A stretch of DNA of 47,114 nucleotides, from positions 1-47,114 of the forward strand of contig CALXPT010000001.1 in the NCBI GenBank assembly GCA_944390355.1, given 5' to 3'. The position numbers were made by a program, and so were the translations under genes. The notes under the pieces are model-generated. The model had not been told where the DNA came from and ran no database searches. It saw nothing but the letters and a program-made list of their open reading frames with translations. Of the stretch, positions 32,819-41,781 are shown piece by piece (position 1 is the stretch's first letter; each line of letters opens with the position of its first letter). Origin of the DNA: an uncultured Alphaproteobacteria bacterium (GTDB taxonomy: Bacteria; Pseudomonadota; Alphaproteobacteria; RF32; CAG-239).

Positions 32819-34224
32819 AAGAGTTTTATGACGGACGAGCGGTTACGCTTTATCCTCAAGCGGATGAAAAACTTAAGATTGCCAAGCATATTTTTCTTAC
32901 ACCTTCTCCTTGCGTCGGATTTATTGCTACAATCAACGAGACGCCTTTGAGAGGCGGACGTACGTCCTTAAACGGCGGAAATTTGGATATGCCTTATCTC
33001 AGAGAAGGTGCTATCATTTATTTGCCGGTTCATTACAAGCAGGCTTTGCTCGGAATCGGCGATATTCATTTTTCTCAAGGTTTGGGAGAAATTTCGGGAA
33101 CGGCGCTTGAAAGCGATGCTAAAGTTACTTTACAAGTTTTCAAAGCTCAAAAATTTGATTTTCCGATTATTGAAACTCTTGATGAACTTGTTATCATCTC
33201 TTCCGGCAAAAACGAATCCGAGGCCAGAGCTCAAGCCTTGCGCAACACTCTTAATTATTTGAAAAAACAAGCCGTTTTCTCTCAAATCCCCGAAAACAAG
33301 ATTTATCAACTCTTAGGCGGAATCGCTCATCTTGTCAGCGGAAATATTTGCGGCAAAACGCCAACCGCCGCCATTGTCATAAATAAACAAGCCGTTATTG
33401 ATGATTATGGCTTGGGGAAAATTCTTCCGCCCAAAATTTTTCATGACTTTAATCTTGCTTTTCTTACCTCTTTGTTGGAAAACGCAATCAATGCTTATGA
33501 AAGTCTTCCCGTTATTCATGACGGAGACAGCCGACAAATCAGAAGCATTCCTAATACGCCTTACGGTATTATGCGTTTTAATCCGGTTATTTATTCGTTC
33601 AAAGCTCACGGTCCAATTTCTGCTCCTCAAACCGAAAAAGTTCGTGCCGCCGTTAACCAGCTTATTGCCGAATACTTAAGAGAAAACGGAATTTATGTCA
33701 GCACTCTTACTACTATTGGACAATATGCGCTGATTTCGCTTGAAGACGCGACAACTCATATTGAAGTGGTGGTTAAAGAGGCTTTTGCCGGTTCACCCAA
33801 GCATATTTATAAAAATTTGCCCGATGCGGAAACGCGTTCGGGCGGGAAAATCGGCATTTATTCCATACACAAGCCTTATGTTCGCTTCGACTGGCGGCTG
33901 CCTCATCCCGATGATGATATGCTTATGCCCGAAGGGCTGGCCGACTACTTTATTAATACGTCTCAAGCCAAAGCTACGGCTCTTAAAACCTTTCGGCTGG
34001 TTAAAAAATTTCTTAACCGTCATGATTTGGATATTACCGACATATGTCTTTTTCTTAACAAAGACGGCAACAAAATTTTAACCGAAATTTCTCCCGATAA
34101 TATGGGCAGTCTCTCTTATATCGGTTCTATTCCCGAATACAAACTTATTTTTGCCGACAAAGACAAAAACAAAACGCTCAATAAATGGAAGCTGGCAGCC
34201 AGTCTGCTGGGATTGGAGGAATAA
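32800..34224 (+). pseudogene. 5'-truncated acetamidase/formamidase fused to a PurC-like domain
   Basis: The open frame starts after an in-frame TAA with no start codon. The first 150-190 codons match the C-terminal part of the acetamidase/formamidase family: SPCVGFIATINETP, LNGGNLDM, IIYLPVHYKQALLGIGDIHF and SQGLGEISGTALES. The last 270 or so resemble SAICAR synthetase (PurC): HDGDSRQIRSI, THIEVVVKEAFAGSPKHIY, FDWRLP and NKILTEISPDNMGS. An ATG inside (33.0 kb onward) cannot restore the missing amidase N-terminus. The base composition is richer in G and C than the toxin array, marking a sharp border. It was probably a bifunctional enzyme of small-molecule metabolism before the toxin array cut into it. 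Confidence 0.62.
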
Positions 34225-34274
34225 TGATAAAAACTCTTTGCATTGAAGGCGCAAAAGGTGCCGGAAACTCTTAA
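34224..34274 (+). pseudogene. Remnant of a P-loop kinase start (MIKTLCIEGAKGAGNS)
   Basis: The ATG overlaps the preceding TAA by one base and has GGAGGA just upstream, so it was the next gene in that operon. The 16 codons spell IEGAKGAGNS, a Walker A in which the catalytic Lys of GxGKS is Asn, then stop. It resembles the N-terminus of thymidylate/deoxynucleoside kinases. Everything after is missing, and the converging autotransporter gene ends 48 bp later. Confidence 0.55.
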
Positions 34275-34321
34275 AATGTTTTGTCCTAAACCGAAAAAAG
34301 GTTCTTTTCTTTTGAATTTCT

Positions 34322-37174
34322 TTAAAATTTGTACTGCCAGCCGACGTTGATTTCCCACGGATAGCGCACTTTGCTCCCCAGTTGGGTCGAAACATCTAAA
34401 TAACCGGCTCCCGAATCCTCAGAATTATAGAAATTCAGACCTGCCCCCAATTCATAACGCATGGTTGATACATCTTCCGTAAAGGTATAATCGGCTACCG
34501 TTACGTTACTCTTACCGTCCCAATCGTGGATTAGGTTGAACCGCCCATAAGCATCAAGAATTGAAGCTGACTGCAAGGTTATACGTTTTCCGGCTGACAA
34601 ACCTATACTGCCGCTTAGAAAATCAGAGGCATTTGCTCTCACCGGCGTATTAAAGTTGGTATGATAATTTACGCCTTCTATTCGCATATAGCGCAATCCT
34701 GCAATCGGTGATACATACCATTGTTCGCCAAAATCAAAACGGCGGCTGACATAGCTTGATACCTGCCAACCGTTATTTGTAAACTTGCCGTCAACCGGCG
34801 AACCTGACGGCGTATAGCTTCGTATTTTTTGGTCATGCCAATAATAACTCCCTACCACATCAAAGCTCAACAGACTTGGCGTCGTTAATGATGCATATAA
34901 GCCTAAACTCTCGGTGTCTCCATCCGCATGACCGCGTTGATTGTACTTTTGGCGGGAATAACTGTAACTCCCGTATGCGCCCAATGTGATTATATATCCG
35001 TCAGAAATTGCTGCCTCTCGGTCAAACCCGATGGCCGTTCCGTAAACATCCATGCGGCTGTTGGTCATATCCTTGTAATCAAATTTAATTCTTCGATTAA
35101 TTGCTTTAATCCATAACCCATTATCATGCTTGTTTTGCGGATGTGCAATATGCAAACGGTTATATATCGGGGTTAAATGGGTATAAAACAAAGAGGACAA
35201 TGATGTATAGGTGTTTTTGGCTATCAGCGAACTATCTGTCAGCTGTTGTGTTCGGCTTAATAACCAATTATTTCCTTCCTGCAAGAGCTTATACTGAAAT
35301 GCTCCCACATCTACGGCATCTCCTATCAGATAAAAATCATCATTGGCAGAGCCAGCCTTGTTTATGATTTTTATTTTTGTAGGCAATGTTCCTTCCGAGC
35401 TATAATCATGAAATATTATGCCAAAATTTCCTGTTCCGTTTGTTATTTCTAAACTGTCAAATTCATCATCGGCAAGATTGCTGCTCAAATTAAAAATTCC
35501 ACTTCCATTTAGCTCGCCGATTTGTAGTGTTGAATATCCTCCGCTTTGCGGAATATTTACCATTGAATTGTTTAGTATTAATGTCGGGATTGTGTTATCA
35601 CCATATATATTCAGTGTACCTTGACTGATTTGGGTTTGTCCACTGAGGGTTCCTCCCGTATATAGCTCTGCACTTCCTTGAGTTACGGTTGTATTTATTG
35701 AAGTACCGCCTTGATAAATCCTCAAATTTCCTCCTTTTACATTCGGATTTTCAGATATTCCTCCGCCATATATACTCTGTGTGCCGCCGTTTATCGTCGT
35801 CGATACGGCCTTCCCGCCGTCTGTGATTTGCTGCAAGCCGCCGTTTATCGTACTCCCAGAATCCGTTCCAGATACGATTTCCGTTCCCGAATTCAACTCC
35901 GTCCCCGTTGCCGTGCCGCCGGACAAAACATTCATCTCGCCGCCGTTAATTGTTGTATTGTCCGATACTCCACCCGATGCAACTTGTTGCAAGCCATTGG
36001 TATTAATTACCGTTCCTTCAGAACTGCCACCCTCTTGAATTTCTTGTGTGCCGCCGTTTATCGTCGTCGAAACGGCCTTGCCTCCGCTTGCGATTTGCTG
36101 CAAGCCACCGTTTATTATACTCCCCGAATCCGTTCCTGATACGATTTCCGTTCCCGTATTTAACTCCGTCCCCATTGCCGTGCCGCCCGACAAAACATTC
36201 ATCTCGCCGCCTGATAAAACCGTATTTTGAGCTGTTGCGCCATTATTTATATTTTGCGTGCCACCATATAGATTGGTACTGACTGCCAATCCCGAATACG
36301 AAACATTTTGGATGCCATCTCCCGAAATTTTGGTATTTTCTGCTTTTCCTCCGCTATATACGGTTTGTGTGCCGCCGCTAATCGAACTCCCTGAGGCTAG
36401 ACCATACACTCTTTGAATCCCTGATATCATTTGTGATGATAATGACGTACCACTACCACTCACTTCCATCGTTCCTCCCGAAATTATTGTATTTTCAGCC
36501 ACACCGCTACCATATATTTTAAACTTTGCTCCGCTGTCTACTAGCGTGCCTGTTGATGTGCCGTAAACAACCGCACTTCCGCCTGATGAAATTATCGTCT
36601 CTTTTGCCGTTCCCCCTTCATCCACTTGTTGCGTGCCTCCGTTGTTTATCGTTGTGTTCTCCGCTATTCCGCCGCTCTTTATTTCTTGTGTGCCGCCGTT
36701 TATCGTTGCATTTTCTTCTGTTCCTGTAACATATTCTCGGCCGCTGTTGACTATTGTCTGTGATGAACTTGCTCCTGACAAAACCGAATATGTTCCTCCG
36801 TTGACTATCGTTCCTTCCGCATATCCGCCTCTATTGACGTTTATCGTACCCCTCGTATCTACGCTCGAATTATAGGACGAGCCATTGATATTTTGCATTC
36901 CGTAATATTGAACCGTTGTATTGTTTGACACACCGCCACTTAATACGTTTTGCTGACCGTAGGAATAAATTATGCTGCCGTTTGTTTTGCCTCCGCTCAT
37001 TACCTGTTGTGTGCCGAAGACCGTATAGTTATCGGCTTCGCCATAAACATTTTGCGTTACTATACTCATTATATCTCCGCCGCTTGAAACCGTACCGGCC
37101 GGTATTGTGGTTGTGATTGCGTTTCCTGTTTGCGGGAGAAGCATCAAACTGCCAAATAAAAAAAATTTTTTCAT
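34322..37174 (-). CDS. AIDA-like autotransporter adhesin
   Basis: 950 residues from the ATG at 37174 (MKKFFLFGSLMLLPQTGNA signal peptide). From about 40 to 530 the passenger consists of imperfect repeats of about 19 residues of the form TINGGTQEIKSGGIAENT and GGEMNVLSGGTATGTELNSG, the AIDA repeat pattern that builds a beta-solenoid. Some blocks (about 35.8-36.2 kb) are nearly identical at DNA level, so repeat number may vary by slippage or recombination. The C-terminal 280 residues form the autotransporter barrel, from LWIKAINRRIKFDY to INVGWQYKF with terminal Phe. It is probably a surface adhesin. It is convergent with the truncated metabolic genes and divergent from the CorC-like gene. Confidence 0.87.
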   Translation of the reverse strand: MKKFFLFGSLMLLPQTGNAITTTIPAGTVSSGGDIMSIVTQNVYGEADNYTVFGTQQVMSGGKTNGSIIYSYGQQNVLSGGVSNNTTVQYYGMQNINGSSYNSSVDTRGTINVNRGGYAEGTIVNGGTYSVLSGASSSQTIVNSGREYVTGTEENATINGGTQEIKSGGIAENTTINNGGTQQVDEGGTAKETIISSGGSAVVYGTSTGTLVDSGAKFKIYGSGVAENTIISGGTMEVSGSGTSLSSQMISGIQRVYGLASGSSISGGTQTVYSGGKAENTKISGDGIQNVSYSGLAVSTNLYGGTQNINNGATAQNTVLSGGEMNVLSGGTAMGTELNTGTEIVSGTDSGSIINGGLQQIASGGKAVSTTINGGTQEIQEGGSSEGTVINTNGLQQVASGGVSDNTTINGGEMNVLSGGTATGTELNSGTEIVSGTDSGSTINGGLQQITDGGKAVSTTINGGTQSIYGGGISENPNVKGGNLRIYQGGTSINTTVTQGSAELYTGGTLSGQTQISQGTLNIYGDNTIPTLILNNSMVNIPQSGGYSTLQIGELNGSGIFNLSSNLADDEFDSLEITNGTGNFGIIFHDYSSEGTLPTKIKIINKAGSANDDFYLIGDAVDVGAFQYKLLQEGNNWLLSRTQQLTDSSLIAKNTYTSLSSLFYTHLTPIYNRLHIAHPQNKHDNGLWIKAINRRIKFDYKDMTNSRMDVYGTAIGFDREAAISDGYIITLGAYGSYSYSRQKYNQRGHADGDTESLGLYASLTTPSLLSFDVVGSYYWHDQKIRSYTPSGSPVDGKFTNNGWQVSSYVSRRFDFGEQWYVSPIAGLRYMRIEGVNYHTNFNTPVRANASDFLSGSIGLSAGKRITLQSASILDAYGRFNLIHDWDGKSNVTVADYTFTEDVSTMRYELGAGLNFYNSEDSGAGYLDVSTQLGSKVRYPWEINVGWQYKF

Positions 37175-37401
37175 ATTCGCCATTTCCTGTTTTTTTAACT
37201 TAAAGAAATACATTTTGAACATCATATGCAGATTAAATAGCAATATTTTTTTAAAATACTATATTTAGTTGTTAGCAATCTTCCGTTTCTACTCAATTCA
37301 AATTATCTATTTTTTAATAACTTTATGCTATTTTGTATGTTGATGGTTTGTATGCTTTGCTTATCCTTAAAAATTGTTCTCAATTACAGCAAAGCGAACC
37401 A

Positions 37402-37430
37402 TTGACAAAAATGTGATATGCTTATATCAT
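37402..37430 (+). promoter_or_regulatory. Sigma-70-like promoter of the CorC/HlyC-like gene
   Basis: TTGACA (37402-37407), 17-bp spacer, TATCAT (37425-37430), 43 bp before the ATG. The rest of the 37175-37473 gap is AT-rich with no other clear signal. Confidence 0.65.
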
Positions 37431-37473
37431 GTTTTGCATTGTTGAAATAGTAATGAGGTAATGATTTTAGCTT

Positions 37474-38814
37474 ATGACGCCAATATATATTTATGTTTTG
37501 AATTTAGGATTTGTTTTATTTTTGGTTTTTGCTAACGCTTTCTTTGTGGTTTCCGAGTTTTCTATTGTTAAAATCCGCCGTACGAAATTGGAGGAATTGG
37601 CTCATTCCGGAAATAAACGCGCCAAAATCGCTTTGAAAATTAATGACCATTTAAATACCTATCTCAGTGCCATCCAGTTAGGTATTACGATCGCATCTCT
37701 CGGTTTAGGTTGGATTGGCGAGCCTGCCGTTTCTAAGTTATTGGAAGTTATTTTCGGAAGTTGGTTTGCCGATAATCCCGTTTTGCTCCATTCGCTCAGT
37801 TTTGGTATTGCTTTCTCTTTCATTACTCTTTTGCACGTTGTTCTCGGTGAGTTGGTACCTAAGTCTTTAGCCATTCAAGCGACAGAAAGGTATGTACTCG
37901 CCGTAGCTCCCGCTTTGTATCTCTTTAACCGTGTTTTTTCTCCTTTTATTTGGGTTTTCGACCATGTCTCTATTTGGATCCTTAAACTTATGGGAACAAA
38001 AATGACCAGTGAAGGCGATGAAACACACTCCGAAGAAGAAATTAAAATTATTATTGATGCGTCTCAGCGCGGTGGTATTATTGATGAAACTGAAGGCGAA
38101 ATCATTCAAAACGCTATTGATTTTTCTGAAATCTGTGCTCATGAAATTATGGTGCCGAGACAGGATATTAAATGTTTATACATTGGTTCCAGCTTTGAAG
38201 ATGCTTTAGATTTCATCAAAAAACACAACCACACTCGTTTTCCTCTTTGCAACAAAGACCGCGACCATATTATCGGCATGATACATATTCGCGATTTTTT
38301 GGAACACAGCAGCGAAAAAAATGATAAAGATTTTCTTACTAAAATTTCTCGCAAAATTCTTTTCGTTCCAGAGAACAAGTCGATTTCCGACATTTTGCAC
38401 CAGATGATGCTTAAACGTGTTCATATGGCAGTGGTCGTTGATGAATACGGCGGTACGGCAGGTCTTCTCTCCATGGAAGATATTTTGGAAGAGTTGGTCG
38501 GTGATATTTTGGATGAGCATGATGCTGCTTCTGATGAGCCGGTTAAGAAAATTAATGATAATGTTTGTGAATTTGACGGTATTGTTCTGGTTGAAGATGC
38601 TTTTGATTGCATGGGGTTACCCGAAGTTGAACACGAAGAAAGTACTATGGGCGGCTATGTATTCGGGCTATTGGGACGAGAACCTAAGGCCGGTGATAAA
38701 GCCGAAGATGCTTTTTGCTCTTATGAAGTCTTGAAAGTCGATAATATGCGTATTACGAAAATTAAGGCTCAGATTAAAGAACCTCCTCAATTTGATGCCG
38801 AAGATGCTTCTTAA
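37474..38814 (+). CDS. CNNM/CorC-HlyC family transporter-associated protein
   Basis: 446 residues with the full family layout. An N-terminal DUF21/CNNM membrane domain (about 1-190) contains FANAFFVVSEFSIVKIRRTK and IQLGITIASLGLGWIGEPA, with helices near 8-28, 60-80, 100-125 and 135-160. Two CBS domains follow (about 205-330; VPRQDIKCL and FPLCNKDRDHIIGMIHIRDF). A CorC_HlyC domain (about 350-435; GIVLVEDAFDCMGL and TMGGYVFGLLGREPKAGDK) ends it. Members are inner-membrane proteins linked to Mg2+/Co2+ efflux or tolerance; the name haemolysin is historical. The gene stands alone between its own promoter and a strong terminator. Confidence 0.92.
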   Translation: MTPIYIYVLNLGFVLFLVFANAFFVVSEFSIVKIRRTKLEELAHSGNKRAKIALKINDHLNTYLSAIQLGITIASLGLGWIGEPAVSKLLEVIFGSWFADNPVLLHSLSFGIAFSFITLLHVVLGELVPKSLAIQATERYVLAVAPALYLFNRVFSPFIWVFDHVSIWILKLMGTKMTSEGDETHSEEEIKIIIDASQRGGIIDETEGEIIQNAIDFSEICAHEIMVPRQDIKCLYIGSSFEDALDFIKKHNHTRFPLCNKDRDHIIGMIHIRDFLEHSSEKNDKDFLTKISRKILFVPENKSISDILHQMMLKRVHMAVVVDEYGGTAGLLSMEDILEELVGDILDEHDAASDEPVKKINDNVCEFDGIVLVEDAFDCMGLPEVEHEESTMGGYVFGLLGREPKAGDKAEDAFCSYEVLKVDNMRITKIKAQIKEPPQFDAEDAS

Positions 38815-38855
38815 TTACTTCATAACCGGAAATCAGCTTTAATTCAAAAAAAATG

Positions 38856-38890
38856 CAACCTTGAGATATGTTTTCTCAAGGTTGTTTTTT
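38856..38890 (+). terminator. Rho-independent terminator
   Basis: CAACCTTGAG (38856-38865) pairs with CTCAAGGTTG (38875-38884), followed by TTTTTT. Confidence 0.92.
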
Positions 38891-38939
38891 ATCTTTCAAT
38901 ACATTAAAAAATTTTTTTAAAATATTTTAGACATAAATA

Positions 38940-38967
38940 TTGACATATTATCAAAATATGCTATATT
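38940..38967 (+). promoter_or_regulatory. Sigma-70-like promoter
   Basis: TTGACA (38940-38945), 16-bp spacer, TATATT (38962-38967), about 30 bp before the next ATG. Confidence 0.6.
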
Positions 38968-38996
38968 GTGTCAAAACTTAATTTGGAGAATTACTT

Positions 38997-40403
38997 ATGT
39001 ATATTGGAAAATCACTTTTAATGTTATATTTCGGCTCTCAAAAGAGCGTTGAACATGCTCACGGAGCCTTAAGCGAAATTGGTAAAGATATTTTACAGCA
39101 AACCAAAGACTTGCTCCTTCAATTGGCGGACGGAAAAGCTCAAATTTCTGCCGAAAATATTGATTTGTGTATTGATTTGGCTTATAGCTATCAGCACTCT
39201 GTTCCTTATCGCGAACGAGAACAGGCTACTAAATTGGTAAAAAAAATCGTGGTTTCTTTGCAACAACGTCTCAATGATTTAAACAAACTAAAAAATATTA
39301 ATCAAGTTGCCTATGTCCTTAATCACAAGAAACTTGCCGCTAAACTTTCTCCGGAAGAAATGTTGGTTATGTCTCAAACAATTGATGATGACGAAACAAA
39401 TTCACCAAAACTTAATCAACGGCTTAAACAACAGTTACAAAGCCGTGCTCTGCTGAAATATAGTTCCATGTCGGCTAATGAAATTAATCAAAGTCCTGTT
39501 AATCAAAATTTTGTTAACAAGTTCGGACTAAAATATAAAAATAAGCAGCCTTCGTATAATTCCGGCAGGAACCATACTCAAAATGATGAAAACTCCAAAG
39601 CTTCCGTTGAGCCCCAAGAAAAAGTTTCCGTTCTTTCTTCCTTGGCTAACAGCTTTCGTTCTTTAAAGGACAGCTTATCCGATAAAATGAGACATTTAAA
39701 ACATTCAATCAAAAGATTTTACTATCGGCATGAATACAAATTTGCCGCGCTCTCTTTTTTACTCATCGGTGTTGGAACCTATAAGGCATCCCAATACATC
39801 GACCAAGAACAACAAAACGCTATTAATGCCTACAATATCAGAAATTATCCGACAGATGATGCTGCTTCTAACGTTGATAGTCAAGATAAAACTGCCGATT
39901 TTGTTTACGAGCAGGCTAAATTGCAACAAACAACAAAAAACGCAACTCACGCAATACAATCTGCAGACTCTAAAGCTCAAATTAAACATGGCTCTTCCGA
40001 ATCTTTGAAAACAAGTGTTCATGACCATGATTATTTTGATTCGGCTTTAACTATTCATCTCAAATCAGCCCAAGCCGTTCAAAAGCTTTATGATAAAATC
40101 GATTCATTAGCCGCAAAGGGAGCCATTCAATTTGCAAATGGGACAAATACAAAGCGTTATGCTCATGCTTTTACCATGTATCGCCTTATTCGTCCATATT
40201 CTGCCGAAAACAAAGCCATTCAAGATTTATTAAACGGTGGGAAAGTCGATAAAGGTTATATTAACGCTTTAGTCCTCAAAGCCGGTGAAAGAGGTACCGG
40301 CGTTAAACCAGATAATAACTCCATTAAAACCAGCAACTTTGATGCGGCAAGTAAGGCTTTGCAACTTCAGCATTTGGCTAATCTCAAAAAATTGTCTCGT
40401 TAA
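38997..40403 (+). CDS. Uncharacterised single-pass membrane protein, 468 aa
   Basis: No family recognised. The first 155 residues are helical (GSQKSVEHAHGALSEIGKDI). A polar linker to about 205 leads to a basic stretch before one transmembrane segment, FAALSFLLIGVGTYKASQY, near 248-266. Beyond it is a predicted periplasmic region of about 200 residues with an ordered tail (SALTIHLKSAQAVQKLYDKI and KGAIQFANGTNTKRYAHAFT). There is no signal peptide, so the N-terminal half is probably cytoplasmic. The start has GGAG about 10 nt upstream and the gene is a single transcription unit with its own promoter and terminator. The role is unknown. Confidence 0.65.
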   Translation: MYIGKSLLMLYFGSQKSVEHAHGALSEIGKDILQQTKDLLLQLADGKAQISAENIDLCIDLAYSYQHSVPYREREQATKLVKKIVVSLQQRLNDLNKLKNINQVAYVLNHKKLAAKLSPEEMLVMSQTIDDDETNSPKLNQRLKQQLQSRALLKYSSMSANEINQSPVNQNFVNKFGLKYKNKQPSYNSGRNHTQNDENSKASVEPQEKVSVLSSLANSFRSLKDSLSDKMRHLKHSIKRFYYRHEYKFAALSFLLIGVGTYKASQYIDQEQQNAINAYNIRNYPTDDAASNVDSQDKTADFVYEQAKLQQTTKNATHAIQSADSKAQIKHGSSESLKTSVHDHDYFDSALTIHLKSAQAVQKLYDKIDSLAAKGAIQFANGTNTKRYAHAFTMYRLIRPYSAENKAIQDLLNGGKVDKGYINALVLKAGERGTGVKPDNNSIKTSNFDAASKALQLQHLANLKKLSR

Positions 40404-40416
40404 TTAAAAATTTATG

Positions 40417-40442
40417 ACAGCCGCATTTAAACCTGCGGCTGT
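40417..40442. terminator. Bidirectional terminator between convergent genes
   Basis: ACAGCCGC (40417-40424) pairs with GCGGCTGT (40435-40442). TTTCTTG follows on the plus strand and an A/T-rich tract on the minus side. It serves both the 468-residue gene and the converging gene at 40450. Confidence 0.75.
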
Positions 40443-40449
40443 TTCTTGT

Positions 40450-40929
40450 TTATTTTAATTTTGCACGCTTTTTTATCACTTTAACCAATGTTTCTATTTC
40501 TTTATTATCCGCATCATACAACGGAAGGGAAAATGCTCCAAATCCTATCTTTTCGCAACGCTTCTGCAAAAAATTATACTTATACCTCATAGCCGGACGC
40601 GTCTTTATTGTTATGACCGGCAGTCTTCTTAATCCAAGTCTTACGTTTTTAGGCTCCAAACTTGTGATATCTTCCCATTTTAATATTTCATTATGGTCTA
40701 TTTTTAAGCCTTCGGGACTTGTTTGGGCCAAAACATGTTTAAACAAATATTTGTAGCCCCAAAGCAAAAGCGTTATTACCAGCGTTAACATTAAAATCCG
40801 CCACTCCCACCAATAGCTGCATAATGGTATTTTGGCGGCGCATTTCATTAAAAACATTATCCCCATGATATTGAGTATCAGCCACACATAATTTGTCTTA
40901 AAATCATAATATACTCTCAGCTCTTTCAT
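40450..40929 (-). CDS. Small inner-membrane protein with PH-like tail
   Basis: 159 residues. Two transmembrane helices lie near 14-34 (VWLILNIMGIMFLMKCAAKI) and 43-63 (WRILMLTLVITLLLWGYKYL). A cytoplasmic tail of about 90 residues follows, with SPEGLKIDHNEILKWEDITS and LPVITIKTRPAMRYKY. The D-x-x-E-I-x-W-x-D-I pattern after two helices is typical of small bacterial membrane proteins with PH-like (bPH/STM3941-like) domains of unknown function. It stands alone, convergent with its neighbour. The membrane call is firm; the PH-like fold is a pattern-based inference. Confidence 0.6.
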   Translation of the reverse strand: MKELRVYYDFKTNYVWLILNIMGIMFLMKCAAKIPLCSYWWEWRILMLTLVITLLLWGYKYLFKHVLAQTSPEGLKIDHNEILKWEDITSLEPKNVRLGLRRLPVITIKTRPAMRYKYNFLQKRCEKIGFGAFSLPLYDADNKEIETLVKVIKKRAKLK

Positions 40930-41072
40930 TTTCTTTTCTCCCCTGTTTTTTAGTGTAGCATATTTTTTTGTGATTTCAAAATATTTTCAACGGCTTTACT
41001 TTGTGTTATTTTGCTATTGCTTTTTATGCCCAAATTTCTTATACTTTTAGCCAATTCGGAAAGGTTATCCAT

Positions 41073-41669
41073 ATGACTGCAATTAATGAACAATATAAAC
41101 TTTTAGGGCGAAAGGTTGAGGACTTACGCCAGAAAGAAGATTTTTATCCTACCCCTCAATATATTACCGAAGCTCTGCTTGAGTATTATCAATTCAAGGG
41201 GAAAATTTGGGAGCCGGCTTGCGGCGACGGGCGTATGGCCGAGGTCTTGAAAAAACACTATCCTGACGTTGTTTGTTCTGATTTAATCGACCGTGGCTAT
41301 GGCAAAGCCGGTATTGATTTTTTGACCTCTACCACACATGTTGAAAACATTATTACAAACCCTCCTTTCCAACTCGCCTATGAGTTTATTGTTCAAGGGC
41401 TGAAACTTGCCGACAAAGCTCTTGCTTTGCTTTTGCCCATTCGATATTTGACCGGAAAAAAGCGTGCAAAGCTTTATGCAGATTATCCTCCGGCCAAGGT
41501 TATTGTCATTCCTAACAAAGTCGACTTCTTGGGGTTTGGCTCTCCGGCCATGGAGTTTGCTTGGTTCGTTTGGGAAAAAGGCGTTCAAAACACGACCATT
41601 GTTTGGGCGGATACGCATGATGCAGATACCAAACGGAAGAAAAATTCTTCTTCTCGGCTTTTGGGTTAG
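41073..41669 (+). CDS. SAM-dependent DNA methyltransferase, phage-type
   Basis: 198 residues from the ATG at 41073 behind GGAAAGG. It has the compact methylase layout: FYPTPQYITEALLEYY (target strand entry motif), SAM-binding motif I IWEPACGDGRMAEVL near 48-62, an acidic motif near VVCSDLIDRGYG, and the catalytic NPPF in ENIITNPPFQLAYEF near 95, typical of adenine N6 or cytosine N4 methylases. No restriction partner is adjacent, so it is an orphan methylase, perhaps phage-derived or epigenetic. The base specificity cannot be read from this. Confidence 0.75.
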   Translation: MTAINEQYKLLGRKVEDLRQKEDFYPTPQYITEALLEYYQFKGKIWEPACGDGRMAEVLKKHYPDVVCSDLIDRGYGKAGIDFLTSTTHVENIITNPPFQLAYEFIVQGLKLADKALALLLPIRYLTGKKRAKLYADYPPAKVIVIPNKVDFLGFGSPAMEFAWFVWEKGVQNTTIVWADTHDADTKRKKNSSSRLLG

Positions 41670-41781
41670 ATTTATTTTTCTTTCCGTGTCCTTTAAGAAT
41701 ATTTTAACAAGATGGTTCTTAAGATTATTTTATATCGAATCCGCTGTTCGTTTAACTCTTTTGCTAAAGGCTCGTTTCTAT

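Noticed and set aside
32947..34224. Intact acetamidase gene starting at an internal codon
   Set aside because: Family residues continue upstream of any usable start to about 32821, and the N-terminal part of the amidase is missing, so the gene is truncated.
34285..34315. Terminator downstream of the kinase remnant
   Set aside because: Only a 4-bp AACC/GGTT stem with an A-rich loop before CTTTTCTTTT; too weak to call.
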